Assembly (NCBI RefSeq): GCF_024679095.1
Contig: NC_066549.1
Span: forward strand, 6,793,420 to 6,857,419
Source of the DNA: Eriocheir sinensis
Lineage: Eukaryota; Arthropoda; Malacostraca; Decapoda; Varunidae
Reading direction: 5' to 3'
DNA length: 64,000 nt
In this document: one piece after another, positions 32,673 to 44,068 of the stretch
How the letters are laid out: every line of letters starts with the position of its first letter
Position numbering within the stretch: position 1 is the first letter of the stretch
The notes under the pieces: model-generated
Databases searched by the model: none
What the model was told of the DNA's origin: nothing
What the model saw: the letters and a program-made list of their open reading frames with translations, nothing else
Translations under genes and position numbers: made by a program

Positions 32673-33229
32673 AGAGAACAAGACCTTTTTGCAAGACGAT
32701 CGATTCTGGTATTTAGTCAGTGAGGTTCGTATTCCAGGTGACTGTGAAAGAAGAAATAAAAGAAAAAAAAAGCAAAGTAATAAGTAGGAAAAATAACAGA
32801 GAATGACCTTGTTGCAACACGATTAATTCTGGTTATGTTGTCAGGTGATTGTGAAGGAAGGAAAAGAAGAAAAAGAATATGAAAAAAATAATAATAAGTA
32901 AATCAAGAACGAAAAGAAGAAGCAAGAATGAAGCTGATAGGGAAGACTTTGACACAAGAAGTTAAAGAAGAATGAGAAGAAAAAGAAAATAATGATAAGC
33001 AATAAGCCTAAAACAAGCAATAAGTAATATAAGCATAAAACAAGAAGAACAAAAAAGAATAGAAGAATTAAATCGGTCAGGCAATCACGGTGCAACGCCT
33101 TCCTCAACACAAACAGCTCGGTCACCAGAGTCTTTTCATCATTATCTAACAGCAAAAAATAATGATGAAAAACAAGCTACCGGTCTTGTGTCTTGAGGTA
33201 GTATTGTTAGTATTAAGCCGAGGTCTTGT

Positions 33230-33895
33230 GTCTGGGAAGCCGAGAAAGCCCCCACTCAAAGCCGAGAAAAGGTAAGGTAAAGTTGGGGGCATACGCTGTA
33301 GCAGCGCGTGGCCTCGGTGCTCATCTCTGTAACATTGGCCCTTGAGCCTGTGGTGGGAGGGAGCCCATCACCCCGGGACACAGGGCCAGTGTGACATCCG
33401 GATTACCACAGTGTACCTTCCCCAGGTTTCCCCAGGTACCCATTTATCGGCCAGTCCGAGAGGGAGGATGAACAACTGGGTGAGCTGCACGCCGACTGCC
33501 CGGGCCGGGATTCGAACCCGGGCCCGCGGAGTAGAAGCCAGGCACGGTGACCACTAGACCATGGAGGCGTATAAAGCCAAGAAAGACACCACATAAAGCC
33601 GGAAAAAAAACGCAAAGTCGAGACAGACCCCACCTCAAGCCGAGAGAGAGAAAGCCCCCACTTAAAGCCTCCACACAAAGCCGAGAAAGCCCCCACACAA
33701 AGCCGAGAGAGAAAGCCCCCACACAAAGCCGAGAGAGAAAGCCCGCACAAAAAGCCGAGAAAGCCCCCACACAAAGCCGAGAGAGAAAGCCCCCACACAA
33801 AGCCGAGAGAGAAAGACCCCTCATAAAGCCGAGAGAGAAAGACCCCTCATAAAGCCGAGAGAGAAAGACCCCTCATAAAGCCGGCCATCTCAACA
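33230..33895 (+). repeat. AAAGCCGAGAGAGAAAGCCC minisatellite, split by a SINE
   Basis: A unit of about 26 bp (AAAGCCGAGAGAGAAAGCCC then CCACAC), with later units reading GACCCCTCAT. About two units precede the SINE at 33271-33569 and about a dozen follow. Open frames on either strand here are only repeats of Lys-Pro-Arg or Leu-Cys-Gly-Phe. Confidence 0.8.
33271..33569 (-). mobile_element. tRNA-derived SINE, about 299 bp, near full length
   Basis: The minus strand starts CGCCTCCATGGTCTAGTGGT, giving an A-box-like TGGTCTAGTGG (33561-33551), and has B box GGTTCGAATCC (33518-33508). The head resembles a tRNA-Glu-type gene. The body contains GGCCGATAAATGGGTACCTG and CAGGCTCAAGGGCCAATG, and the tail is GCCCCCAACTTTACCTTACC. 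AAAGCCGAGAAA at 33258-33269 and AAAGCCAAGAAA at 33573-33584 flank it, either as a target duplication or as neighbouring units of the host minisatellite. Confidence 0.72.
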
Positions 33896-34259
33896 AGGTC
33901 TAGGATAAGTAAACTCCAGCTCCTCCTCCAGACCCTGATCCCAACGACCACTCATCAGCGCTGGTCGTTAATTAATTCACCTGTATCTAAGCCAAGGTGT
34001 TCCCGCTGCCGCTTGTCCGTCCTCAGGTGCGCCGGGAACGCTCTGAGTACGATCTCCCTCTCGATTCTCATTATTTATTTATATATCTATCATCTATTTG
34101 TTTGTTACCACGTACTTGTCTGCTTATTCATTTATCATCCACTTGTTTGTATTATTATTATTTTTTTTTTTTTTTAGTGTATTGAATCTGTGTGTGTGTG
34201 TATGTATGTATGTATGTATGTGTGTATGTGTGCAAGGAGGTATTCTGGCATTGATAACC

Positions 34260-34261
<2 letters not shown>

Positions 34262-34317
<56 letters not shown>
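34262..34317 (+). repeat. (GT)n microsatellite
   Basis: About 28 repeats, followed by a CTT-rich stretch and (ATT)n at about 34467-34492. Confidence 0.95.
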
Positions 34318-34829
34318 ATTTTCTTCATTGTCATCGTCATTACCGTCACCATCATCACCATCTACTTCTTCGGGTTCATCTTTTTCTTCTTCCTCTTCTT
34401 CCTCTACTTCTTCTTCTTCCTTTTCCTCTTCTTCCTCCTCTTCTTCTTTTTCTTCTTTCTCTTACTATTATTATTATTATTATTATTATTATCATTACCA
34501 CTTGTTTTTTTTTAATTACCAGTGTATTTCTATTTTCTCTCGACTTCTTCTTTCCACCAAAATTCCAAAACCAATCATTGACACCAAAAGAGAAAGAATA
34601 GCAAGAGAATGCCAGCAGAGAGACAAGGCCAGTCACCAGGTTTTTCTCCTCCGCTTCGTGACAGCCGCGTCGTGAAGTGGGTTGAGTTACAGGCGCGGGA
34701 AAGGCAGAGGTTAGTGGACTGTGGCAAGTGTGTTGTGTAGTGTGTTAACCCTGCATGTGGCCCTATAAATATCTGCGCGCTGCGTCGGCCACCTCTGCAT
34801 GGACTGTTTGTGAGGCGACAGATGAAGAG

Positions 34830-35265
34830 GAAAAGAGAGAAGCAAAATGATAATAAGAAATAAAAGAAAAGGAAGGAAAAGTGGAACAGCAACAAAGGGA
34901 GAGGAAGAATTGTGAAGTAAAATGATAAGATATAGAAGAAGGGAAAAGAAGAAGTATAAGTAGAAGAAGAGGAAGAAAATAAATAAGAGTTAATGATAAG
35001 TGGAAGAAAAAGTAAAGTAAGAAGACAACGAAAGAAGAGGAAGAAATGTGAAGTAAAAAAAAAAGGGGAAAGAAGAAGAAGAAGGAAAAGAATAAGTAGA
35101 ACAAGAGGAGGAAAATAAATAAAAATAAATAAGAAGTGAAAGAAAAAGTAAAGTAAGAAGTAGAAGAAGAATAAAAAGAAATAAAATGAAGACGAATAAG
35201 AAGTAAAAGAAGGAAAAAGAAAACTAAAAGAAGAAAAAAACAAGAAGAAAGAGAAAAAAAAGAGC
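34830..35265 (+). repeat. A/G-rich stretch with degenerate AAGAAGAGGAAG repeats
   Basis: A loose repeat of about 120 bp (AGAAGAGGAAG, AAATAAATAAGA, AAAGTAAAGTAAGAAG). The long minus-strand open frame is low-complexity Phe/Ser/Leu and unlikely to be a gene. Confidence 0.6.
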
Positions 35266-35272
35266 AATACAG

Positions 35273-35395
35273 TGCCTATCTTTCGGCCACTCTAACTCTT
35301 TATAGGAGCAGTGAGTAGCGGGCTTTTTTTTTTCATTATTGTTTCCTTTTTTTATGCCCTTGAACTGTCTCCTTTGCTGTAAAAATAAAAAAAAG
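35273..35395 (+). mobile_element. Jockey-like 3' tail, truncated copy
   Basis: CTTTCGGCCACTCTAACTCT, TTATAGGAGCAGTGAGTAGC, GGGCTTTT then GCCCTTGAACTGTCTCCTTT and GCTGTAAAAATAAAA. It contains only the 3' UTR of the family defined at 30514-30640. Confidence 0.62.
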
Positions 35396-35706
35396 CAAAA
35401 CGAAATCCAAAATAAGTTAAAAGAGAAACAAAATATACCCCTTAAAAAAATATGAAAAAGAAAACGAAAGAAGAAGAGACAAGAAGAACCGATAAAAGCG
35501 TCACAATAAAACCAGCAACGACCGTCTACCTTCTGTGTGTACCTGTTGAGTGGCGGGACGGCAGGTGTGACGCGGGGGACAGGTGGCGAAGGGAAGGAGA
35601 GACAGGTGGCGATGGGGTGGATAGGGGCTTAGGCGAGGGTAAACTGATGGGAAGCGATGGGGAGGGGGGGGGGGGGGATAAGATAGATAGCCTTGTATGG
35701 AGGAGT

Positions 35707-35709
<3 letters not shown>

Positions 35710-35772
<63 letters not shown>
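35710..35772 (+). repeat. (GT)n microsatellite
   Basis: About 31 repeats; a further (GT)n lies at 36093-36140. Confidence 0.96.
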
Positions 35773-35775
<3 letters not shown>

Positions 35776-35989
35776 CTTTCTCATGTCATTTATTTTCTTT
35801 CCACTTTTTTTTCGGTCTTTCTCTCTTCCTTCCTTCTATGTTTTCTCCAATCTTTTTTTTTTTGTTTTTTTGTTTGTTTGTTTTCCCTTTCTCATTTCAT
35901 CTTCCTTTCTTGTTTTTTCTCTGACTTCCTTCCTTCCTTCATTCATTCATTTATTCTATATTTTTCTTCCTTCAGTCGTGTGTGTGTGT

Positions 35990-36093
35990 GTGTGGGGCGA
36001 GGGGGGAGGGGGGGAGGAGGTTGAAAAGGAAAGTGATAGTGTATTTCCTTCAGGTGATTTGCGTATTACCTGTAGGGTCAGACGGTCAGGTAA

Positions 36094-36096
<3 letters not shown>
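35990..36096 (+). repeat. Segment duplicated in inverted orientation at 25155-25255
   Basis: It lies between a short (GT)n and G-run on the left and (GT)n at 36093-36140 on the right. It contains CCTTCAG, 36 bases without a stop in one frame (VICVLPVGSDGQ), then GTAAAT, so it looks like a tiny phase-0 exon, though nothing else supports that. Confidence 0.85.
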
Positions 36097-36143
<47 letters not shown>

Positions 36144-36449
36144 AAAACCACTAAACATCTCGGCGATAAAAATCTCCTAAATGGGTTCTAGACAGGGTAT
36201 ACCACGGCTGTGTTATGGTAAGCGGTACCCTGCCCAGTAAGACGTATCATTTACGAGTACCCACCAGAGGCCCTTAACACGATGGCCGCCAGTGTCTTAC
36301 CAGCGGCATATCTTTTACCAGCAGTGTTTTACCAGGAGCATGCATCGTGTTCTTCACCGCGCGGCTCACCATGAACACTCAAGGTAGATATTGCCCAAGA
36401 CGACCTCAGCACGTTACTAGCATATCGAGGACTCGCGGGGCGCCCTTAA

Positions 36450-36866
36450 AAATTTATTGGAGTATAAATTTCTTGTGGTTTAAATTTCTTGGAGTTTAAA
36501 TTTCTGGTGGTTTAAATTTCTCGGAGTTTAAATTTCTTAGAGTTTAAATTTCTTGGAGTTTAAATTTCTTGTGGTTTAAATTTCTTGGAGTTTAAATTTC
36601 TTAGAGTTTAAATTTCTTGGAGTTTAAATTTCTTAGAGTTTAAATTTCTTGGAGTTTAAATTTCTTAGAGTTTAAATTTCTTGGAGTTTAAATTTCTTGG
36701 AGTTTAAATTTCTTGGAGTTTAAATTTCTTGGAGTTTAAATTTTTGGTGGTTTAAATTTCTCGGAGTTTAAATTTCTTAGAGTTTAAATTTCTTGGAGTT
36801 TAAATTTCTTTGGGTTTAAATTTCTTGGAGTTTAAATGTCTTGTGGTTTAAATTTCTTTGGGTTAA
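36450..36866 (+). repeat. 16-bp AT-rich minisatellite, about 26 units
   Basis: The unit is GAGTTTAAATTTCTTG with variants TTAGAG, GTGG and CTCGG. Each unit contains the palindrome AAATTT overlapping TTTAAA. No open frame. Confidence 0.9.
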
Positions 36867-37270
36867 AACGAGTACCTGTTTGTGGGGTGATGTCTTTTTC
36901 GGTGGTCTGACCAGTCGGGTTCAGGGAAGAAGACTCTCGCTTTTAATATTATGAAGGAGGATGACCCTCTCACACTCACACTTATTATGAAGGAAGATGA
37001 CCCTCTCTCTTTCTCTCTCTCTCTCACACTCTCACTCTTATTTTGTTACGAGCTCGCCACACGCACTGATAATAACCTTTGACCCCGCGCACGATACCTA
37101 CCTGGGCTTCGTTACCTGTTTGTGCATAATATATATTTTTATAAGATTGGGACTCGAGATTGAATTAAGTTGGCTGAAAGTTTTTTTTTATTATTATTAA
37201 TCGTGAAGGTTAAGTGTATAGAAAACGGCGTACGTACACATAAATGGCGAACCTTGAAAATGAAACTAGT

Positions 37271-37271
<1 letters not shown>

Positions 37272-37323
<52 letters not shown>
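37272..37323 (+). repeat. (GT)n microsatellite
   Basis: About 26 repeats. Confidence 0.95.
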
Positions 37324-37324
<1 letters not shown>

Positions 37325-37379
37325 GGGGTGTTTGATTGTTAAGCAAGAATGTTTTTTTTTCTCTTGACCTAAACGAACA

Positions 37380-37845
37380 CGAAGAAGTGAGAGAACGGGA
37401 GGAGGAAAGAGGAAACTAGAAGAGAGAGTGAGGGATGGAGAGAAGGGAGGAAGGGAAGGAGGGAAATAAGAAGGGAACGGATAGCAAAGAAGGAGGGAGG
37501 GATAGAGAAGGGAAGGAACGAGAGGAGGGAGAGGAGAGGAGGAAAGAGGAAAGGAGAAGAGAGAGGGAGGGATGGAGAGAAGGGAGGAAGGGAAGGAGGG
37601 AAATAAGAAGAATGGAACGGATAGCAAAGAAGGAGGGAGGGAGAGATAGAGATGGGAAGGAACGAGAGGAGGGAGGGAGAGAAGGAGAGGAGGAAAGAGG
37701 AAAGGAGAAGAGAGAGGGAGGGATGGAGAGGACGGGAGGAAGGGAAGGAGGGAAATAAGAAGAATGGAACGGATAGCAAAGAAGGAGGGAGGGAGAGAGA
37801 AGGGAAGGAACGGAGGGAGAGAAGGAGAGAAGGAAAGTTCATACA
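37380..37845 (+). repeat. Polypurine tandem repeat, unit about 130-150 bp, 3 copies
   Basis: GGAAATAAGAAGAATGGAAC, GGATAGCAAAGAAGGAGGGA, GGGAAGGAACGAGAGGAGGG, GGAGAAGAGAGAGGGAGGGA recur near 37460, 37600 and 37750. The strand is almost only A and G. Confidence 0.82.
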
Positions 37846-38019
37846 TGTATCATATTTAACTGAGGTCACCGCCATCTTTCTTTCTTCCCTCCCTCCCTCC
37901 TTCTCTCCTTCTCTCCCTTACCCCCCAAATTCCTCCCTTTCCATCCCCCCACTCTCCCTCTTTTCTCCATTAATACTTACCTCTCTGTTCTTCCTTACCT
38001 TCTATCCCCTCCCTTGTTT

Positions 38020-38680
38020 TCTCCATCATCCCCTTCTTTTCTTTCCCTCCTTTTCCATCTCTATTTTTCTCCATTCTTTCCTCCCTTATCCCCTCTTTAT
38101 TTATCTTTCTTTCATTCTTTTCTTCCCTTTTTTCTCATCTGTTTTCTATGTGTTTTTTTTTTCTCTATCTCTCTTGTTTTCTTCCTCTCTCTCTTTCCAT
38201 GTCTCCTTTTCTCCATCCTTTTCTCCCCTACCGCCCCCCCCCCTTTTATTTCTCTTTCTTTCATTCTTTCCTTCCCTTTTTTTACCTCTGTTTTCTTTTT
38301 TTTTTACTCTATCTCTCTTGTTTTCTTCCTCTCTCTCTTTCTATGCCTCCTTTTCTCCCTCTTTCTCTCCCTTACCCCCCCTTTTATTTCTCTTTCTTTC
38401 ATTCTTTCCTTCCCTTTTTTTACCTCTGTTTTCTTTTTTCTTTTTACTCTATCTCTTGTTTTCTTCCTCTCTCTCTTTCCATGCCTACTTTTCTCCATCC
38501 TTGTCTCCCCTACCCCCCCTTTATTTCTCTTTCTTTCATTCTTTCCTTCCCTTTTTTTACCTCTGTTTTCTTTTCTTTTTTTTACTCTATCTCTCTTGTT
38601 TTCTTCCTCTCTCTCTTTCTATGCCTCCTTTTCTCCCTCTTTCTCTCCCTTACCCCCACCTCCCTCCCTTTCTATCCCCC
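38020..38680 (+). repeat. Polypyrimidine tandem repeat, unit about 145 bp, 4-5 copies
   Basis: TTATTTCTCTTTCTTTCATT, CTTTCCTTCCCTTTTTTTAC, CTCTGTTTTCTTTT, TCTCTTGTTTTCTTCCTCTC and CTTTCTATGCCTCCTTTTCT recur near 38095, 38247, 38383 and 38520. The long open frames through it are repeat artefacts. Confidence 0.82.
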
Positions 38681-38932
38681 ACCTACGTCCCATTCCTTCC
38701 CTCCCTTTGCTTTCATTCCTTCCTCCCTCCCTCTCTTCCTCACGCCCAATTAACCTCCCTCTTTCCATACATCCTTCTTCCTCACTCCCCTGTAACCCCC
38801 ACTTCCCTCCCTTTTCATTCATCCTTCTCTCTTTCCCTTCCTTACCCACCTCCTCCCTTCCTTTCCTTTCCCTTTTCCCTCCCTCCTTTCCCTTCGTCCG
38901 TGAACCCTTCCTTCCTTCCTCTCATTGGAACT

Positions 38933-38934
<2 letters not shown>

Positions 38935-38987
<53 letters not shown>
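38935..38987 (+). repeat. (CA)n microsatellite
   Basis: About 26 repeats; (GGA)n follows at 39052-39091. Confidence 0.95.
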
Positions 38988-38989
<2 letters not shown>

Positions 38990-39164
38990 GGGGGTCTTCC
39001 ACTCTCACTTTCGAAGGAATGTGAAGAAGCAGCCTCCTTCCCCTAGGCGAGGAGGAGGAGAGGAGGAGGAGGAGGAGGAGGAGGAGGAGGTGAAGCCGGT
39101 AAAGGGTGGTAAGAAAGGGCGTAGTAGCAAAAGAGGAAAGGGTTGGAGGGAGGAAACATATAAC

Positions 39165-39540
39165 CATGGATGAGTCGGCAGCAGAAAGTGTTGCATTAAT
39201 AATTTAGTCAATTCGTCATTCACTTGCGAGACGCGAGTTCGTACTGTAAGTTCATTCGGTTCACTCTGATGCAGTAAAGTGACGATCAGTGCAATTCTTA
39301 AAGGAGTTCATCGTTGCCGCAATAACTACTGCAGGAAGGTTGTTCTAGTGACGGATGACTCTGTTGGAGAATACCCGCCTGTACTGCATCGCTTGGCATG
39401 AATTGTTTGAGCATTGTTCCTAATTCTCGGGTTATTTTAGAGCGCAGAAAGCTTGAAGGGATCGACATCGCTTAACTTGTTCAGGTACTTGAAGACTTAA
39501 TCAGTTCCCCCCGCAATCGTCTCTTTTCTAACGTGAAGGG
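39165..39540 (+). mobile_element. Degenerate dispersed repeat, decapod type
   Basis: CAGGAAGGTTGTTCTAGTGA, CTCTGTTGGAGAATACCCGC, GTTCCTAATTCTCGGGTTAT and TACTTGAAGACTTAATCAGT resemble a recalled dispersed decapod repeat (GGAAGTTTGTTC, TTGAAGACTTCGATCAG). No coding capacity. Low certainty because it rests on memory of the repeat. Confidence 0.3.
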
Positions 39541-39795
39541 GAGGAGGAGGAAGGCGAGGACGAGGACGAGGACGAGGAGGAATAGGAGGAAGAAGAAGAA
39601 GAAGAAAGGGAAAGAAAGAGAAAGCGGAGGAAGAGGAAAAGGAATAATCAGAAATAAGTTATATGAGTGAGACTTTGGACCGAAAAGATCGAAAAAGAAA
39701 TGAAAGAAGAACAAGTCGGAAGAGGACGAGAAGGAGAGGAACAGTGACATAGGGGACAAAGAAAGGGAGGCAGGCACCTTCACCCACCTCCTCAC

Positions 39796-40295
39796 GACAA
39801 ACCCTTCTCTCCCCTCAACCCCCGTTCAGATGGTCACCTCACAGAACGCCTCATTGTACCCACTTCTGAAGGACTTGATCGCTTAAAAAGGATATCTCAT
39901 AGTTACAAGCCCCCGTTTTTCCCCTCCTGCTGTCTCCTTTCACATAACGTCTCATTCCTTCGCTCCACACGCCCTCCACCCCTTTACCTCCTTCCACCCA
40001 TAGGCCCTCCCTGACCTCCCTTCCCCCCTCCCCCCTTGCGTGTGACTCCTGTCCCCCCGTGATCCCCCGTGCGAGAGGTCAGTTCAGTAACCAAGAAGCT
40101 TATCAATGAGCATCTTAATGGAGGGGGAAAGCGGTGGATGGCGATGGTTTAGCGAAGAGTGTGGAGGATATTATTTGTGATAGTTTTGTTGTTGTTGTGG
40201 TGGTGGTGGTGATGATGGTGGTGATGGTGGTACTACTACTACTGTTGCTACTAGTACTACTAATACCAATACTAATACTAATACTAATACTGATA
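39796..40295. other. Intergenic, nothing recognised
   Basis: An 18-codon frame opens at about 39830 after a CAG, too short to support a gene. Confidence 0.4.
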
Positions 40296-40300
40296 CCACT

Positions 40301-40301
<1 letters not shown>

Positions 40302-40347
<46 letters not shown>
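40302..40347 (+). repeat. (CA)n microsatellite
   Basis: About 22 repeats, preceded by (ACT)/(AAT) triplets at 40230-40295. Confidence 0.95.
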
Positions 40348-40348
<1 letters not shown>

Positions 40349-40749
40349 GAGGTCAGTCAGTCGGCCTACACAAGACAACATCGAGGGACCAGTTTTTCAC
40401 CCGCCGTCCCTGGCCATAAATCTCACGTCCATTTTAAACGTGTAATCGCCTTCGCAAAGCCCGCATGACCGCCGAGTGTGTTATGTATGTCCGTCACGTC
40501 CCCGCGTCTCCTTAATTATCCTCCTCTTGTTCCCGGGAAAGGCTCCACACACCTGTCACACCTGCAGAAAGGGAAAGTCGACACATCCACCTGTTAACTC
40601 ATTAGGCACTGTTTTTATTCCCACCTGTTGTTTTCTTTTTTTCTTCTTTTATTGTTACTTTTATTTTTCATATCCGTGTCTGCTCATCGGAGATACTGCT
40701 TGGGTCTGTATCATTATTTTCATTTTTTCCTTGATGCACTTTCACGGAT

Positions 40750-40750
40750 C

Positions 40751-40822
<72 letters not shown>
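40750..40822 (+). repeat. (AAT)n microsatellite
   Basis: About 24 repeats. Confidence 0.96.
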
Positions 40823-40823
<1 letters not shown>

Positions 40824-41039
40824 TAATAACAATAGTTTGATTAAATAACCTTTAATAGTAACATCATATCGTCGCCCTCTTAAACAAGCTGCCTAAGATA
40901 TATTTTCTAACTTTTTTCAGATTCACATCTAAATAATTTTTTCTTCATGTTGCGCACCTTTTGGTATCGCTGCCTTTGTTTGTCCTTTTAGGGTGTGTTT
41001 GTTCTAATTTGCGGGAAATGTTCTGCCTAAATCACAAAC

Positions 41040-41975
41040 TGACTGGAATATTAGACGTGCCACGTGCCGATATAGCCGGGGTTGGCGTTCAGTTCCATCA
41101 CGTAGTCGCTGGTTCGACACGAGGTCACTGCAGCGATACCCCATTAGCCTACGATGCCACTTGTTATACACTATGCTGCCAAGGTATGTGAAACTAGATG
41201 ACCTCGACATCCTCACCACATGCATGGACAGACTGAAGTGTGTCAGCCAGCAAGCCTGCAAACGACTGGACCTTGGTTTCGACCCAGGAGACCTTCAGTC
41301 CCAGAGGCTTCGCCTCCTCATGCAGAACTTCCAGAGCCATCACCAGGACTGCCAGCGATTTCTCGAGAAGTACAGCACCAGCAGCAAAAACAAGGTCAGT
41401 GAAGTTAATGTCGCCAACAGACGACCTGCAACGACTGTGATCAGCAACTTTGCCTAATAATCAGTCCATGCAAGTGTTGAAAAGTGATGGATCAAGGAAG
41501 CACCCCTGCCCCACTCCTGAATTAGCAGGGAAGAAGTCTGAAACGCGTCCTCCACACTTCGTAGTACTTTCAGTCCCAGAGTAAAGGCCAGTCATCAGGT
41601 TAGGAATCCTTATAGGAATCCCATGGATCCGCAGAATATCCCTAAGTGCCTCACGATGAATTGAATCAAAAGCCTTCTTGAGATCGATGTAGGCTGCGAT
41701 CAACCCTTGTCGAAACTCAGTGTTGGCGCTCCACAAGGACGCGAAGCTCTTCATCCGGTCAATTGTCGACTTGCCGAGGGTGAACCCGGATTGCTCACGC
41801 CTCTGAAACTTTAGCAGATGAGATCGAATTCACATCAGCCGCAGATGAGCGAGCACTTTGCCGGCACACTGAGCAGTTTAATACTACGGTAATTGTTGCA
41901 GTCCTGTTGATTCCCTTTCCTTTTCCAGAAAGGGACAACCAACCCCTTTCCAGGCAGGAAGGAGGAACGGCACGG
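41040..41975 (-). pseudogene. RTE-like non-LTR retrotransposon reverse transcriptase, degraded
   Basis: Minus strand. From about 41970: WKGKGNQQDCNNYRSIKLLS, then EQSGFTLGKSTIDRM, AAYIDLKKAFDSIHREAL (the RT block containing the first catalytic Asp), GLYSGTESTTKCGGRVSDFF, VGQGC and SLFNTCMD. After several frame changes come VMALEVLHEEAKPLGLKV, SFTYLGSIVYN and RLMGYRCSDLVSNQRL. Between TYLGSIVYN and RLMGYR roughly ninety residues usual in relatives are missing, so there is an internal deletion. There are several stops. The clade name is tentative, from remembered consensus. Confidence 0.8.
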
Positions 41976-42320
41976 CACGGAACTTCCACGGCTGACAGCA
42001 CCGCGCGTTTAAGCTTTAGTGGTGAAGAGCTGCGATATTTTCTTCCCCCTGATCTTAAGCATTGCGGCGAGGAGACAGTCTTATCGTTGATGTCAGAGGC
42101 TTTTGCACGCGAAAGCTGTATTAGTCAAGGGCGGCGATGTTTGCTTGAGTGCTGCGCTGTGTTGTGCTGTGTTGTGTTGGTCTTGAGTAACGCGTGAAGG
42201 GTCAGCGTAAGATCTCCCACTCTCTCCTGACGGGGCTGAGGGGTGCCGGGCCGGGGCCGAGGCGCGATAACAGACCCCGAGGCGTGTGCCGTCCATCACC
42301 CTTACGACCAGGGGGGGGGA

Positions 42321-42358
<38 letters not shown>

Positions 42359-42959
42359 GGGCGTGTCGTAATGAATGACAGCGGCCATCTTCAAAATCTT
42401 TCTTTTTTTATCAGTATGATGGGCGATACGATTTTTAAAAGGGAACGAGTTTTTTTTTTTTATTCTTCCTCTCTTTCCCTCCCTTTGTTCTTCCCCTTCA
42501 ACCTCTACCTCTCTCCACTTCTTCTCTTCCTCTTCTTTATTTTCCTTACCTTTATTTTATTTTCCTTTCCTCTCTCCACTCCATTCTCTTCCCATTCTCC
42601 CCTCACCTCTCGACTCTCTTCGCCGCCTTCGTGTTTTGATCTTCCCTCCTTCGTTTCTTCCCTCCATTCCTCACTCGTCTCCTCTCTTCCCCTTTCCTCT
42701 TTTCTACTCTCTTCTCTTCTCTAATATCTTCTCCTCTCCTTTCCTCTTCTCTTCTACTGTCTACTCTTCTCTTTTCCTTCTTCTCTCTGATATCTTCTCT
42801 CCATTACTCTCTTCTAATGCCTCCTCTCCTCATTTTGTCTCTCCTCTTTTACATCCTCTCCTATCCTCTTCCTTCTATCTTCTCCTTTCTTCATCTCGTC
42901 TCTCCCCTTCTCTCCTCTCTTCTCCTCTCCAATCGTCACGACCAAGCCCCTAAAAATGA

Positions 42960-43076
42960 CACATCAAAGGGCAAGAATTGTATAAGGAGGAGGAGGAGGA
43001 GGAGGAGGAGGAGGAGGAGGAGGGAACACGCAAGCGGCCGGTCCAAGCATCCTTTCTTTAACCCCTCCCGAAGCCT

Positions 43077-43120
<44 letters not shown>
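42960..43120 (+). repeat. (GGA)n and (CT)n tracts
   Basis: (GGA)n at 42985-43022 and (CT)n at 43080-43119, after a pyrimidine-rich stretch from 42440 to 42940. Confidence 0.9.
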
Positions 43121-43121
<1 letters not shown>

Positions 43122-43124
43122 CCC

Positions 43125-44035
43125 CCCCCCCATGTTGGGATGAAGAAAGTCACCTCTCTGATCCCCCCCTACCCCCCTCGTCCCCAATCCACCCCCTATT
43201 TAATCCTTCCACCTCCATTATCCTCCCCCTCCCTCCCTCGCCCCCCCCCCTTGCCCCCCAATCTTCCACCATCTCTCCCTCCATCTTTGCCGGCCTAAGA
43301 GTAAAATTGTAGACCTCTCCACCTCGTAAATTTTCATCTCCTCTTGTGTTTATTTTTTTTCTCTCTCTCTCTTTCCTCCGAGGCGCGCTCACCTGCATAT
43401 CACCTCCGCCGTTCTTCATTTAGCTCCGTGTGATTTGTTTCGTCAGGGGAGGAAGGGGGGAGGGGGAGGGGAAGCTGGGAAGGGGGTCGTGTGTGTGTGA
43501 GAGATAGGGAGAAGGAGGGGTAGGTTTGGGGGTAAGGCCTTGTGCTGTTTTCTATAATATATTGGTTTCCTTTTCCTGTTCTTTTTCAGCTGTATCCTCA
43601 TCTTCCTCTTTCTCATATATATCATTTTTTTCCTCACCCACATTCTTGATTCCTCTTCTCTACTCTCTTCTCTTCTCTAATATCTTCTCTCCTATCCACT
43701 TCATGCCGAGACGATGCAATACAGACATATGCTTTTTTTTTTTTTGCGTTGAAGTTCTCCGCCATTGAAACAACCTTCCTGCAGAATCATTTATAGTGCA
43801 AATTCTTTAAAAATTGCACTGACCTGTTACTGTACCGCGACATGAGTTTTGAACGTTCCCGTCCGTACGTTCAACAAGTGCTTTAATCTGTTCTGAAGGT
43901 CATTGATGTGTTTGACAAATGTATTGATTTATTGAAGCAGGCACCTTCATCATATACTAACAGGCTATCGGTTTCCTGCTCGTTCTTGTTTGTTTTGTTT
44001 CGTCCTCCTCTTCCTCTTCTTCCTCCTCCTCCTCC

Positions 44036-44068
<33 letters not shown>

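Noticed and set aside
33490..33569. Functional tRNA gene at the SINE head (also 17120-17175)
   Set aside because: A and B boxes are recognisable, but the acceptor stem does not close and SINE body sequence follows.
34575..35267. 230-codon minus-strand frame
   Set aside because: Low-complexity Phe/Ser/Leu from A/G-rich repeats; no start or splice support.
37652..39046. 464-codon plus-strand frame
   Set aside because: It crosses a polypurine array, a polypyrimidine array and a (CA)n tract; its residues simply reflect composition.
41004..41975. Active retrotransposon
   Set aside because: Internal deletion, frameshifts and stops; no endonuclease and no 5' end.
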